Assembly (NCBI GenBank): GCA_022575985.1
Contig: JAKSXM010000246.1
Coordinates: 11,240,001-11,304,000, forward strand
Direction: 5' to 3'
DNA length: 64,000 nt
Origin: Anagrus nilaparvatae
Lineage: Eukaryota; Arthropoda; Insecta; Hymenoptera; Mymaridae
The notes under the pieces were generated by a model, which saw nothing but the letters and a program-made list of their open reading frames with translations, searched no databases and was not told the DNA's origin. Numbering within the stretch: the stretch's first letter is position 1; each line of letters opens with the position of its first letter. A program made the position numbers and the translations under genes. Positions 39,401-54,400 of this stretch are shown here, piece after piece.

Positions 39401-42400
39401 AAGTTACACAAAAAAATAAAATAAATTAATATGAATTTTTTTTGTTTGTTTTTATAATAATAAAATGTACATATTTTACTTATTCGTACGTACGTAACAA
39501 AAAAACAAGCAAAAAAAGTTTTTTTTTTTTTGGAAAATTTATTTGAAACTTTTTTTATTATAAAAAATCTAACAACTTTTTATTTTTACAAAACTTTATA
39601 TTTTTAAAAAATAATTTTTTTAAAACTTTATAGAATGCAGGTGTCGATAAAACATATTGATAAAATTTTGTTATAAATATTGTGAATTAATAATGTTTCA
39701 GAAAATGTAATTAATGTCAATTTTATGTGTTTTTAAGAAGATTATTTTATTTGTTTTTGTTTTATATATTGATTTTAGAATTTAATATATTTTAAAAGAG
39801 TTATTTTTCATATTGTTGAAGGAAGGTCGATAATTTCAAATTTATTGAATTTATCTCATGGTGTAATGGATTCCATCAACAGCCAATTGGTCTATTTTGA
39901 CTACTCCAAAGCGTTCGATATCGTAGACCATAAATTGTTATTAAAAAAATTGTATGCGTGAGGTATTCGCGGTTCATTTTATAGATGGATCAAATCTTAT
40001 TTAAGTACTAGGCAATTGATGGTTAGACTTGGTGACGCTATTTCTGAACCTACTTGGGTCTCATCAGGAGTTTCTCAGGGAAGTCATTTGGGCCCTATCT
40101 TATTTAATATTTACATAAATGGTTGGAATTAATTGCTGATGACTCCAAGCTGCGTAAGAATATAGCGTCCAATTATGATTGTGAATTGCTGCAGCTGGAG
40201 ATCGATAAATATATTAATTGGAGCAGAGAAAATTATTTGTCAGTGAATATTTCAAAATGTTACGTATTGTCGAATTCTAGATGTAGACGTCCAATTGTGT
40301 TTGATTACAAAATCGATAATAACATTATTGAAAGGGTTGGCTCTATACGTGACCTGGGTGTATTTGTCAATTCGACATGGTGTTTTCGTAATCATATCAA
40401 ATCAATAGAATCAAAATCGTTGAAAACATTAGGTTTTATTAAAAGAATCACTAAACAAACGTTTTTTAAGGTATCTAGCATTTAAATGTGGCATGACTGT
40501 GAATTACACTGATTACGATCACACTCCTATTTCAAAGAAAGTGGCTATCATTACTGTTGTTTCAAGTTTGAAATAGCTTGAGGTTTTATAGAAAATTGAA
40601 AGAGGATAATCCCAGTAATGATGTTATCTTCCACTCTCCTTTCTATAGGTTCAGGAGACTTTGGAACAATCTTCCTGAAGATGCACAAAGCTTCATGAAC
40701 GATAGACAGGCCTTAAAATCTACTTTCAAATTGATACATTAAATTGATGCATTTTCTCTGATTCTTTGATTAATCAACTTATAAATAAAAATTAAATCTT
40801 ATAGCAACAAACTTTATATTATTGAAGTGATTATATTAAGTGTATTTTATGTACGCAATAAAAAATTTTAGACTGTGATATAAGAATGAATGAATGAATG
40901 ACAAATAATAATTATGTTAAACTTATCATCGTTGGTGTTAAAGTGTTAAATAAATAAATAAATAAATAAATATTGTAAAATTATGGTGTTTTTTTCATTT
41001 TTACTGCAAAAAATTTTGAGAATTAAGTTAGGTATCAGATCCCAAAAATAGAGTAAAAACATTATTACTAAAGCTAGTACTGTACTTCCATACAGAAGAA
41101 TTAGGTACAAAAAAATTTGGTGTTTTTTTTATTTTTTAGTGGCAAAAATTTTGACACAAAAATTTAAAAAAAATTAATTATCAGATCAGAGATATCGAGT
41201 AAAAAAGATATTTCTAGATATTAGTGCTTCCAAATAAAAACACACGTACACGCACACGCAAACGTACTCACACACATGCATATCCTTTTTAGAAACCGGT
41301 TTCCTGAGGTATCAATACGTGCTTAAATGCAAAAAAATCAAAATTTCACCTATCACAATGGTTTCTCTACATGAGGAACTTCGTTTATCTTTGGTGTTTT
41401 AAAAAGTTGGATCTCATTACTGATGGGACTTAGTCAATAAAATAACTTCAACAAAACAAAAAATCAAACAAAAATTTATGTATATAATTGAAGTAAAAAC
41501 ATTTATAAATACATAAAATAAAATATTATTTCCGTTTATTAATAACACATCGGTTATTATTGTCTACATAGAAACGTTAAGTATCATCTTTCAATATATG
41601 AATATTTCAAATGTTATAATACCCAACAACAATTGTCTATATAATCAATCAATAATTGATACTATTCACCACTAACTTTTTCTATCCTATATATTAAATG
41701 ACATAAATATCAAGTCAATTCTTTTCAAAAGGTGCTTGACTGTCCTTCACAACATTTGTCAAGCTTACACATAATTCATTGTTATTATTATTATTCAACT
41801 ATAATTTAGATTTTTTTTTATTATAAAATAATTATTAAATTATTATGCAAGTCATTTTGTTGATGATATGGTTTTAAAATAATATATTAGAAATATTTTA
41901 TATATTATGAACGTTCATTGGCCGTTTCAAGGCGTTCTATTTTTTCTAAATACAATGTTTCAACTATTTTAATTTATAGAGTTTTGTAAATTCTTTTTTT
42001 AATATAAATTTTTTAAATTATTGTTATTAAAATGGACTAGAATTGTGCATGTGTAATTTTTTTGAATTTTGGTGCTTAATTAATTATTTAAATTTTTTAC
42101 ATAACGTTTCTTTTACGTTTTGTAAAGTTAAAATATCATTATTATGCATTATTTTCTTGAAGTTATTTTGAAATTTTGGTTTGGTTTTCAATTACCGAGT
42201 ATAATTTACTCTCGCTTAATAACAGGAAATATTTTTTGGGGGGTTTCAAGCCAGTTTAAAAACACATTTTTTGACCTTTTTGAAGCCATTCTAATTAATG
42301 AAAGTATTTTTATAGCTATCCGAAAGAAATATTGGTATAGCAGTCAACCTGCAACAACGATTGTAATTTAAGATTCCCATTTAAAATTTTGAGCAAATTG

Positions 42401-45400
42401 AATTTTTTTGAGTTTCCCGATAAAACTACTATTTTTTTTAATTACAATTTGAAATTGTTCAAAATTTTTGACCCGTAAATTTTATTTATTTCTACTCATA
42501 TACATACACACAAATATACATTTAAACTTCGTAGTTATTACCCAATGAACGAGAATAACAAGCTAACTAATTAACTCGTACATTCTTACTAAACATGAAT
42601 CTTTAAGGATTTCAAACTCTAACTGTATTTTTGTATGTTAAAATAAAAATCGATAAAATTAATGTATTTTTTATATATAAAGAAAAAAGCTGTTTTACAT
42701 TATATATAAAAAGTTATTTTATTCACCATTAAATAAAATTGATAAAATAATAATAAATTTTGTTTCCATATAACGTAAAACTTTAACTATTAGTTTATAT
42801 ATATGGGCGATTCTTTCTCAAGCCAGCTATCTCACAAATGGAAGCAACTTAAAAGGATTTTGGTTTTCTCAATTTGACAGGAAAGGGTCCAGTTTATTTT
42901 TCATTGGTCTTTTTAACTTTGTAAATCTAAATTAAAAAATTTTTCTGATTCTTAAATTTTTTTTGAAAATGAGTACATATTTGAAAAAGAAGATTTGATA
43001 AAGAATCGCCCATATATATAATCTTGAGAGACAAGTAGACCGCGGAAAAAGTCAGATTAAGTATATGTTCCGGCGGAGACGTTCGGCGCCGCCTAATTAG
43101 GTTCTTCTGCTTTTCTAATAGTTTTCGCGATATATATTTTCTTATACTTAGATAGTTTTGCAGGATGAGTAAGTAATTAGCAGGAATATTTAAATATATA
43201 AAGTTTATAGTACGTGTACAATATTTTCTCGATCGTTTATCATCTCTTTTATAATATTAATGTACGTACTTCCTTATTATTGGTTCTAACTCTTTGATAC
43301 TGACAGTTTTCTCTCCTTTTATGTTTAATATAAGTTGATTTTAACTTTGCTCGTTAGATTCACTTGAAACCGTAAGTTTCACAACTTTGTTATTTTCTCT
43401 CTCTATATATATAATTTCTCTTGTATATTAATTTATGAGTATTTTATTATCTATATATATTTATTAGAAGTTAAAATGTGCATGCGTTTATAATATTTTT
43501 CTTTGAAAAATAAAATTAAAACTTTAAATTATATAAATTTTATTATATACTATTACGTAATTATAGTTTTTATTTTTATATGCTATTTTTATATTAGCCT
43601 TGAAATTTATTTTTAGGAAGATGCTCGAATGATCAAATATTTGGTGAAAGTTAGTGCAATTTAGAGAAAAAATGAATTTTCCAAACTTTTTAGAGCATTT
43701 TTGTTGTCTATTTTAGATTTGACATTTGCTCCTTTGCTTTGAAAAATTGACGTTTTTTTGGGGTGGGGGAGTAAAAGTTTGATTTTTGGGTTTGGGAACT
43801 TAAAAAAATTTAGAATTCAAGACTTAGAATTTAGATGAAGGAACATACGGACTTATAATAATGGAGTTATCAAATCTTTAAGTAATTTCATTACACTACC
43901 ACTGGCACATATATTTAATATAGTGATGGAGAATGGGATATATCCTGCTTTGTTTGAAAAAGCAACTATAATCCCCATATACAAAAGTGGTGACCCTACT
44001 GAAGTAACTATAGACCAATTTCACTATTATCAAATTTTGGAATAATTTTCGAAAAGCTCATTAAAATTAGATTAACCTCTTTTTTAAATAAACATAAAAT
44101 TTTTCTTTCGAGATGGAATATCTACCAACGATGCAATAGCTTTTGTTTCTAATTTTATTTATAAAAATTTAGATAAGTCATCAAAACCAATGGCATTTCT
44201 CCTAGACTTAGCGAAGGCATTTGATGCCTTGCTACGCGATACTCTAGATTTTTTTTTGATAATCCAAAATTTAAGTAAAACTTTTGAAAATAACTCCCAG
44301 ACTCATATATCTCGACTTTTACACCTAAATTGATTTAAACTTGTTTATATCCACATTTTACGAGACGTTTTATTAACAAACCGTTATAAATTTAATAATT
44401 TTATATTTTATATGATCTTGACCATGAGAAATAAAAATTTATTACATAAATGTCAAATTATTAAAATAAGAAAAAGCCCAAATGCTGTTTTATAAAAATT
44501 CCGTTACAAACAATTTATAAATACTCATTGAGAAACATTTCACGTTGAAATTAAATATAATTTTAAGTATAATATAATACAAATAAGTACTGTGAGTATT
44601 AACTTACATAAATTCCTCGTTTTTGTCTAATATAACTAATATAATAGTAAACCTACACCAAATCTTGACAAAGGGAATTCTACAAATTTAAGTTATGCAT
44701 TAAACTATGTACGTACTTATGTATTATCTTTGAGGATCAACTAGTCTCAAAGGTACAAAGGAGGAATTATTCTTTTATTTTTATTACTGTAACTGTAAAA
44801 TTTTGTAAATTCAAACATCTTTTATTTAATACTTTATTTTTTGGTCCCAATAGGTCTTGTAAACAAGATTTCTGTGAAGGGAGTTCATTTATTATTTTTC
44901 AATGTTTCTCTTTGAAATATGTCATGTGTGACTTTCGTTAAAAATTAATTTTTTCCCAATGGAATTCATATAATTATGTGTGTGTGTGTGTGTATTTTAT
45001 TCAGAACAATGATGTCGAGGTAATAAATTTTATTAGCTGTTTAACTTTGTAAACAGAGCTTTTTAAGGATTAACAAAAACTTATTTATTTTGATTTAATA
45101 GACTTTTTTTAACTATTTCAGGTAAATTCAAAAATTTTAAAAGCTTCAAAAATGCAAGAAAATTACATTGGAATCTATGCTCAGAAAAATCAAAAATTAT
45201 CCAAATTGCACTTACAGGGGAGTTCACTACCTTTGGAGCACCAAATTGCACCAAATAGTTATGGATGAGTTTATTATGCTGAAAAAATATGACGATCATC
45301 CTATGTTCATGGCAAAGCATCCATAGAACGCAGGGCTTAATTTTGACTCAATTTTATAAATTGGGGTTTTTTGGTAATTTTCAATAAAACCCTGCAACCT

Positions 45401-48400
45401 CAAAAATAAACCAAAATATTTCTATTTGGTCTCATTTTTTGTGTGTAATTGTTACCTTTTAAGCCCCCTTTTTTATCACTCTCATCGTTATAGCCAATTA
45501 ACCAAATGTCCATTTTTGGTCTAAAATGGCCAATTTTAAAATTTTTGTAAATTTCTGCTAAAGTTGTTATTTTGGACGAAATTGAGTCTTATATGTTTAA
45601 AAAATTTGTTACAAGCTTCAAGTTTCTAAAAATTTTTTATTCGTCTCTTTTCTTTAAATAGTTTCTAAGTTTTCGTTTTTCAAAGATAATGAGAAAAATT
45701 CACTTTTTTTAAAAATCCGAATACCTTTGAAACCTGAACAATGCCAACATCGAACCCTGCGTTTCTAGTCCCAGAAGACTCATTTGCATGAACTCCATAT
45801 TTTGTCAACATAATAAACTCATCCATAGGTGTAATTTGGTGTTCAAAAGGTAGTGAATTTCCCTTGTTAAATTACAACTGCTAAATAATATATCAAGATC
45901 TTTCTCCATAAAATAAAACAATAAACCTTTATTAAAGTGCAAGCCAGAAACCTAGAATTTTCAACAAGTTAAAACCAACATTAACAAAATTAAATCATAA
46001 TCCAAAATTTAACATAAACACAAATATTTAAACATAAAATAAATTCACGTTTACCCAAACATTACAACAATAAACGTCATAATAACATCTAAAATTTCGA
46101 GATAATAAAAATAAAATTAAAACAAAAATATTAAAAGTAAAATATAAAGTGTGATAATAATAATTTAAAGTAAGTAAATAACGTAATGTAATATAACATT
46201 TATACATAAAGAAATAATTATAACCGGCGTCGTCAGTGAAAATTCTTGTTACATTTTCACTTTAGGATTTTACCTTGCGGGAATCTGAAATTTCCGTAGT
46301 TGAAGCTTTTACGTTATATATAATTTTCCTTTACTACTGCTTTTGTCCTTCTCTAGATTTTACGAATGGAAGAAAAGGACAAGGAAATGTCGCATATATA
46401 TAGTCGGAATTGGAGTCTAATTTGCACTTTTGAAAATAAGACAGAGTAAGGGTAGATAATGTTTGAAAAAAAATGGCAAATACTAAAGAAAATGTAAAGA
46501 AAAAATACAATGGCTTTTTTTTTAAATAAAAAGTACGTCATTTTTTTTTTTATGAAATCTTTTATAGTGAAAAGAGAAAATGAAACATCTTTCACGACAC
46601 TTGCATGCAAAATTCATGGTATAATAATTCTTTATCTTTTGTTATATATATATTTACAGGCGAGTTAAAATTTTCAACTCTATATTATTTGCAGTTGACA
46701 AAATGTTTTAATAAATTATAAATGTTTGATTTTATAATGTATTATAATGACGGGGAAAAATGCTATTATTATTATTATTATAAATGAAAATTTCAATTAT
46801 TTAAATGCGATGGTATTATTTTTAAATTAGATATTCATGTGTGTGTGTGTGTTTTAATAATTAGTTTTATATGAAAAAATCATTAAAGCTGAGAATTGAA
46901 GTGTACTAAAATTGGGTTATTCAGTAAAATTTTTTAAAATTTTGTATTTTTGAAAAATTTTTCCACTGTAAAAAGTAACTTCCTTATATTAACAAAAAAA
47001 TTAAAACATTTTCGAAAAAATTTGTAAATATTCGAAAAAAATCGTAAATTTATTAAGTTTAGTATATTAACAAAAAATTCGAGTATTCTCGATTTTTTTT
47101 TGTGAATTCACAAGAAATATTGATAATTCACAATTTTTGTTAATTTACAATATTTTTCGTAAATTCACAAAAAAATCGAGAATTCTCGAATTTTTCGTTA
47201 ATATACTAAATTAGTAAATTTACGATTTTTCTTCAAATATTTACAAATTTTTTTGAAAAATTACTAATTTTTCGAAAACATTCTATTTTTTTGTTAATCT
47301 AAGGAAGTTACTTTTTACAGTGCAGTAACATATTTATTCAAAACATAACTCCAAAACAAATAAATTAATTAAATTTTTGTAAATTAAAAAAAACGTACTT
47401 TTATTTATCATAAAATAATAACAAAATTAAATAATTTCAATTATTTTTTAATTTTTCTATTCTGATACTTCTTTTGCTTATGCATTTTCTTTCTATTGTT
47501 CATATAAATTTTTTTTTTTACTTAATTAAAATTAATTGTTTTTATTTATTATTAGATTATTAAATTTATTTCAAATTAAATTTTTATTAAAATATTTATT
47601 TTACTGCTTTTGTTTGTAGAACAAAAATAATTTTTTACAATTTATTTTAATTTTTCATGTTTTTGAATTTATCAAATTTTTTTTATTTATTTTGCTTTTT
47701 TAGGTAAATTTATATAATTGTTAAAAATTTTTTTAGCGACTATTAATTTTTTAAGAAAATATTTCTAGTTTTAAGATTTTAGGCTAAATTAAAGTAGGAT
47801 AGTAGTTTTGTCATGTTCTTTTATAAACATGACATTTTTTAGACCAAAAAGAGACAAGAAAGATTTATACTCTTTTAAATTAAAAAATGAATAAAATTTT
47901 TCAAAAAATAGGTCAAATACTTTTTTTTATCTAAATTTTTAGTATTTTAACCCTCCTCCTAATTTACCAATGACTCAATACTTGAATGGCTCCTAAATAA
48001 ATATTATTTAAATTTTTTTCAAAGAAATTAAAAATCAAAAAATTATTAATTGTAACTTCGTGACAAAAGTTCTTATCCTGCATAACCACGGGGTCCAGGG
48101 TTCGATTCCCGGTTATACATAAAGTTTTTTTTCGCAATAAATTTCGGTTATTCTAATACTGCTGGATTAAAATTAGTCCTTTTTAAAGCATATTAGACAC
48201 ACAAAAAAATTAAGATACTTAAAAAAATTTACTAAAAAAAAAACGAAAAAAAAAAATGAAATAATTATTTACAATAGGAAGCCCATTTAAAATTAATATA
48301 TAAGGAAATATTTAAAATTTTGAATTAAAAATAATGAATACAAATGAATATTAAATTTCTTAAGGTATATTATGCATAGGAAATTTAATATTACTTTTAT

Positions 48401-51400
48401 TGTGAATAGAAAAATTATGATGTTCGTTATATTATAAATATGAAAAATTCAATTATTTTTAATTGAAATAATAGTTGTTTCCTTAATTTAAATATGATAC
48501 AAAATTTTTATTTATGAAAATTGAAAAAGATTCTGTAAAGTATTATGTTACATTCGGAAGTTAAAGTTTTTAGTTTCTTGAATTTACGCTGTGGCTATTT
48601 GATTTTTAAATAAAGGTATGTTTTTAAGAGGGAAGTTTCAGGAGTCCAGTTTAATTGGTTATTCTGCAAAATTTGTATGGTTGGGTACAAAAGATGAAAA
48701 ATTTAAGTTTTATACTTTGATTACATGCACTCCCCATGAGTGCCCATTTTAAATTTTGCCCAACAACCAGCTGAAAGACCTAAACCATTGAATTCCTTAA
48801 TCAAATTTTCTAAAAAACTATAATTCAGAAATTTAATGACCAAAGTATCGTTAAATATCAAAATCTTATAAAATAAAGTAACAACCGCCCAGGAAATTTA
48901 GAAAACCAAATATGTAAAAACAAGTTTACTATGTTGAAAAAAACTACCTGACTTCCTAACTGAGGCTAATTTTCTAAATACTAATTTCTACTTTATATTT
49001 GATTATCCAAATATTCTGAGCTACCCTTGTAATAAAAAAATAATTGATTAGATATAAATAATATGAAAATCTATAAAACAAGGAAATGTTTTCCTTTTTA
49101 GTTTATGCATATTTATTGAAGAACCCATACATATATATTTCATGTATTTTAATACACGGTGTATGTATTCAATGCTAATCTTATTAGTTTCGTGTGAAAT
49201 TGGATCAATTATACGAGCTTGGGTAAACGTATATTTATATATACTAGAGTGTTTCTAATTTTTCAAAATTTTATCGTAAAAGTGATTATAATTATACTAA
49301 TAAAGTAAATTTTTTGAATTTTTAGCGCTGAGACTAAAAAATTGTTCACTTTTGATACAAAGTAATCTGTATTACACAAGAGAAAAATTAGAAAAACACA
49401 AAATTTTCAAAAATAAGTACCAGCCTAATATGTATCAAAAATACCTCTACATACACAAATTTAACCCAAGAGTAAAATCTATAATATTCTATATATATAT
49501 AAATTAATATTTGCAATGTATCTTAGATTATGACGATATCCAGATAATTAGAGTTTCTCTACCCACAACAACTATCCACATGCATAGATAAATTTAAATA
49601 TACGCACGTATACACTTACAAATATATATGTATTTGATGATGAGAGTTATACGATGCGTCAATCAAGCATATAGCGAACACATCATTAGCAGTCGAAAGG
49701 GTTGGAATGTCACGTCAGGTGATCCACGAGATATTTGGATTGATGATACATGTGGTTAAAGTTACATATTATGTATTTACCAAGGTATATTTATATTTTA
49801 TGTTTGTGTTGGTGTATTAATATGTGTTGAATGTATATTATAGAAAATTTAGCTGATATACATGGATAGAATTATGAATGTGTTTAATATTTTAAATAAA
49901 TATTAACTGTAATTGTAAATATATATTTTTTTTACTGTTGTTTAATATGTACACTTTTGAGCTACTTTGGTTGAATTTTCATAAATATTTAAAGGGATGT
50001 GTTAGTAATAGACGATCTCGTAGACGATTTTTAAAACTATTTATGATAATTAAATTGAACTGAAAAAAATTGATCAAAAATTTAGATACGAATTGCGGAT
50101 GCTAAAATATTTAAAGTACTGGGCAAAGTTATTTAGCAGTTTGGGGATGATTAAAGCCTCATTTTTTAGGTTCACACAAAAATGTGAAATTCTAAAATAG
50201 AGCTTTTTTTTAACTAATTAATAAGATTTTCAAAACTTTCTAACAAAGTTTTTGAATACTTTTCCAAGTAATACAGGCGCCAGCCATACTAATTATGCCC
50301 AAAAATTAAATTTCTTTTTCCGAGGATAAAAATAGGTGGTATTTATGTTTTTTGACCCGCTGAACACGAATCCGGGGTCCATTTTGCGAATTTTGTGGTC
50401 AATTTTTTGTTATTAACAAATTATTGCAAAATTGGCCAATAATTTGTTAATAAAAAAGTTCCTACTCTTTCTTCTAGGGAGACCAAAAATAGGCATATAC
50501 AAAAAAATCTACTTTAGTGTTAAAATTTGGGCCTCTAGAAAGGACCTCTAAATCAAGGCCTGATCAAGTTTTTCCTAAATTCATAGTCAATATCACGTCC
50601 TTCTATTGCCTGTAGAAATCATTTTACTTGTGAGAAAAATTTTAACTACTATATTGCCCTAAAACGGGGCGCCCTTCAAACACCATTTTAAAACCTGCAG
50701 GGCCTCTGAGCTCTATTAAAGGGTCACAGAAAGGCAATGTGTAATGTTTCATTCTACTCCCAGTAGGCAAATTTTAGTTGATTTTCAAAATGACCTCAAT
50801 TTTTAACTTTCATGGAATCATTTTAATAATTAAGAAAAAAATTTTTTTTTTAAGTATTTGACCAAAATTTCAAGAAAATTACTAAAAATTTAATACCGTA
50901 TAATAATATGAGTTTACGCATATGAGTTTATATTTTCAGAAAATGCACACAGTAGTAGCTATTTATATTATAAATTTATGTGTACCGCAATACCGTATTA
51001 CCCAAGTAAAAATGTGAATATATTGTCAATATATTGATTTTGAAATATATTATCAATATATTGTGAACAATATATTGTGAACAATATATTGCAAAAAAAA
51101 CCAAAATTTTTAGGTTAAAAAAGTATAATTTTAAAATATAAAATATAATTAAATCATAAAAAGTAGATTTAGAGCTATTAATCGCCTTGTTGCTTAAAAC
51201 TTAACCAGAACAGATTAGAAAGAAAAAAGTATTTAGAAGTAGAAAAAAATTAATATCAGCCTAAGGAATTCGGGGTTTCCTGAAAGCTAAAAAAAAGGAC
51301 ACATCCATGATTTTTTTCCATTGAAAATTTGTTGTTCCTCTGAATGTCTACCTGGCCAGATTTTTCGACCTGTAAAATAAAATTAGAAAGTTATTAGCTA

Positions 51401-54400
51401 AGTGAACGAAAGTTACTTTTATTATTTGATCTTTTTAAAATATGGTTTAATTTAAAAAATTTTAAAAAGTTAATTTTTTCATAAAAATAAAAAAAATAAA
51501 TATTTTATAAATTTAATCGAAGTTGAAAAAAAAATATTAATTGTAAGTACCTTACAAAAACTGCCTAAATTTTGCCATTAAAACGGTTAGTTTTTCCAGA
51601 ATTACTGACAAAAATTTTTGATTCTTTTTCTAATAATTTCCTTGATACATTTTATATTGCTGCTTAATGCTGCTGATTCATCACAAAAAAAATGAGCGCT
51701 CAAAAAAATTATGAACTTGATGTTGATTGATTCGTGTAAATAAATTTTGTTCATTGGTCGCTAACCTATTTCAAGCCGCTATTTTATTTTGTTTTAATTA
51801 TATAGGTAAATGTAACTAAGTAAATAAACAAATATTTTGTCTTTTAACTTCACTCAGAGAAAAAATATCAATGTTTTTTTTTTGTGACACATCAAACTTC
51901 TAATTTTTTTAATGTAAAAAAGTATTATGATAAATTCAAAAATAATATAGCAATTAAATTATTAGTAAATGATGTAAATGAAAAATGCATTAAGAAAATT
52001 ATTAAAAAAAGAACCAAAAATTTTTGTCAGTAATTCTGGAAAAACTAACCGTTTTAATGGAAAAATTTAGGCAGTTTTTGTAAGGTACTTACAATTAATA
52101 TTTTTTTTTCAACTTCGATTAAATTTATAAAATATTAATTTTTTTTATTTTTATGAAAAAATTAACTTTTTAAAATTTTTTAAATTAAACCATATTTTAA
52201 AAAGATCAAATAATAAAAGTAACTTTCGTTCACTTAGCTAATAACTTTCTAATTTTATTTTACAGGTCGAAAAATCTGGCCAGGTAGACATTCAGAGGAA
52301 CAACAAATTTTCAATGGAAAAAAATCATGGATGTGTCCTTTTTTTTAGCTTTCAGGAAACCCCGAATTCCTTAGGCTGACATTAATTTTTTTCTACTTCT
52401 AAATACTTTTTTCTTTCTAATCTGTTCTGGTTAAGTTTTAAGCAACAAGGCGATTAATAGCTCTAAATCTACTTTTTATGATTTAATTATATTTTATATT
52501 TTAAAATTATACTTTTTTAACCTAAAAATTTTATATTTTATATTGTTCACAATATATTGATAATATATTTCAAAATCAATATATTGATAATATATTCACA
52601 TTTTTACTTGGGTATTCACAAATACTAAAATTAAACAACAATCACATATTATCAGAAAATGATTTTATACAAACATAAAGGATATAAAGAGACACATATA
52701 TATTACGTTCCCATGAAGCATCAGATTTCGATACATCGCCTTTTTTTATATATGTTACGCCCGAAACGAGGTAACGGCCGGTTCCGCGGAACGGGGCAGT
52801 CATCAGCCGGTTTAATGAAATTATGAATAAAATTTGCTAAGTCAAACAAATTTTTTATCTTATAATTAATCAGTATCATTTAAAAATGTATTTTAAATGT
52901 AAAAGAAATTAAACAAAAATTTTTTTTCTTAGAAATGTTTCTTATTTTCAATGTGTTAATTTATTTAATTTGATGCCCCGTTCCGCGGAACCGGCCGGTT
53001 TGATGCCCCATTCCGTGGAACCGGCCGGTTTACTGTCCGATTCCGCGGAACCGGCCGTTACCTCGTTTCGGGCGTAACATATATAAAACTATGCGTCTCT
53101 GTACCTGATTATGTGTGTGTGTGTGTGTGAGTATGACAATCAATTTATTGTTTTATTATTATTATTTATTGATAATATAAACGATATTTATATTTTAAGT
53201 TCATTATTTGAATTCTCTAGGTTTATTATATAATATATTGATTATGTGTCTAAATTTAGTGAAATTTAATTTACGATACTTTTTTTGTCAAAAATTTTTT
53301 TTTTTTACTAATTTAATTCCAATGTAATCAATTAATGGAGTATTGATATAATTAATAATTTAAAGCTAATGAAAATTATGTTAATATACGAAAATAAAAA
53401 TTAGGTCACGTTTAAAATTTTAACTGTCCATTAGAGAAATTGGAATTTAATTTGAATGAAATATATTTTTTTTTTGTATTTAAGCTTTTAAAAAATAATT
53501 TATATCACACCAAGCTCTTTATTTACGTACTAAAAATAAATTGAATTCTTTTTGAAAGGGTTAAAATATGTCGTTGATTTATTTTTAGGATTGTCAATAA
53601 TTTAAAGGAATTCTTTTTTGGGAATAAATTTTTAGTTTATTCAAATAATTTTAGAACAGGAAGCTTGCAATATTTATAATGTTAACAAAGATATCACGTG
53701 GTTTTCAGGGATTAAAATTAAAGAACTTACTATTAGGATAAATAATTAAAGGCTCCATGTTATTAGATAAACCTATTTTAGTCAAAAATTGTAATTTTGG
53801 TAGCAGTTTAAAAATTTTACAAAAAATGAGCATTTGATTTATTGCCAACTGTCTATTTTATTGGCCCAGATGGCTTATGAGATAAAATAAAAAAAAACCC
53901 TGCCTAGTGGGATCAAGATTTGGCAGATCCAACCCCTACACTCTCCTTGTTAACATACTATTTAAAAATATTTTTGAATGTTTGTATATTAATAGTTTTG
54001 TATTATAAACATTTTATTATTTGTAAAAAAGAAATTTTATTATTGACATTATAAATGATATTTGCAAGAAAACTAAATGGCTTTGTTTTATTTATAAAAA
54101 AATCAATAATACGTTGGTACTATATTTATAGCTAAGTTTTTTAAGAATTATAAATGAATTAAAAGTTTCAATTCGCTAAGTAAACTGTATCTTATTGTAT
54201 TCATAAATAAATATTTATGTATATTAGGTTGCTGCTTTTTTTTTTTAATTTAAATTTTTTTATTCGAGGAAATTTTGTTAATCAATTATTATAAATATAT
54301 CCGGGATCAAATTTTTTACCAATGTTAGCTCTGATTCAGAAACAGCCTTTAAAAAACAAAATTTACGCTGAAATATTATTATTTTAATTATTTCTTTACG

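Noticed and set aside
43060..43095. CG-rich patch considered as an RNA gene
   Set aside because: No cloverleaf, no polymerase III boxes, no stable long stem that I could find.
48051..48119. Functional tRNA gene
   Set aside because: B box is good, but the acceptor stem pairs poorly and there is no A box or clear anticodon arm.
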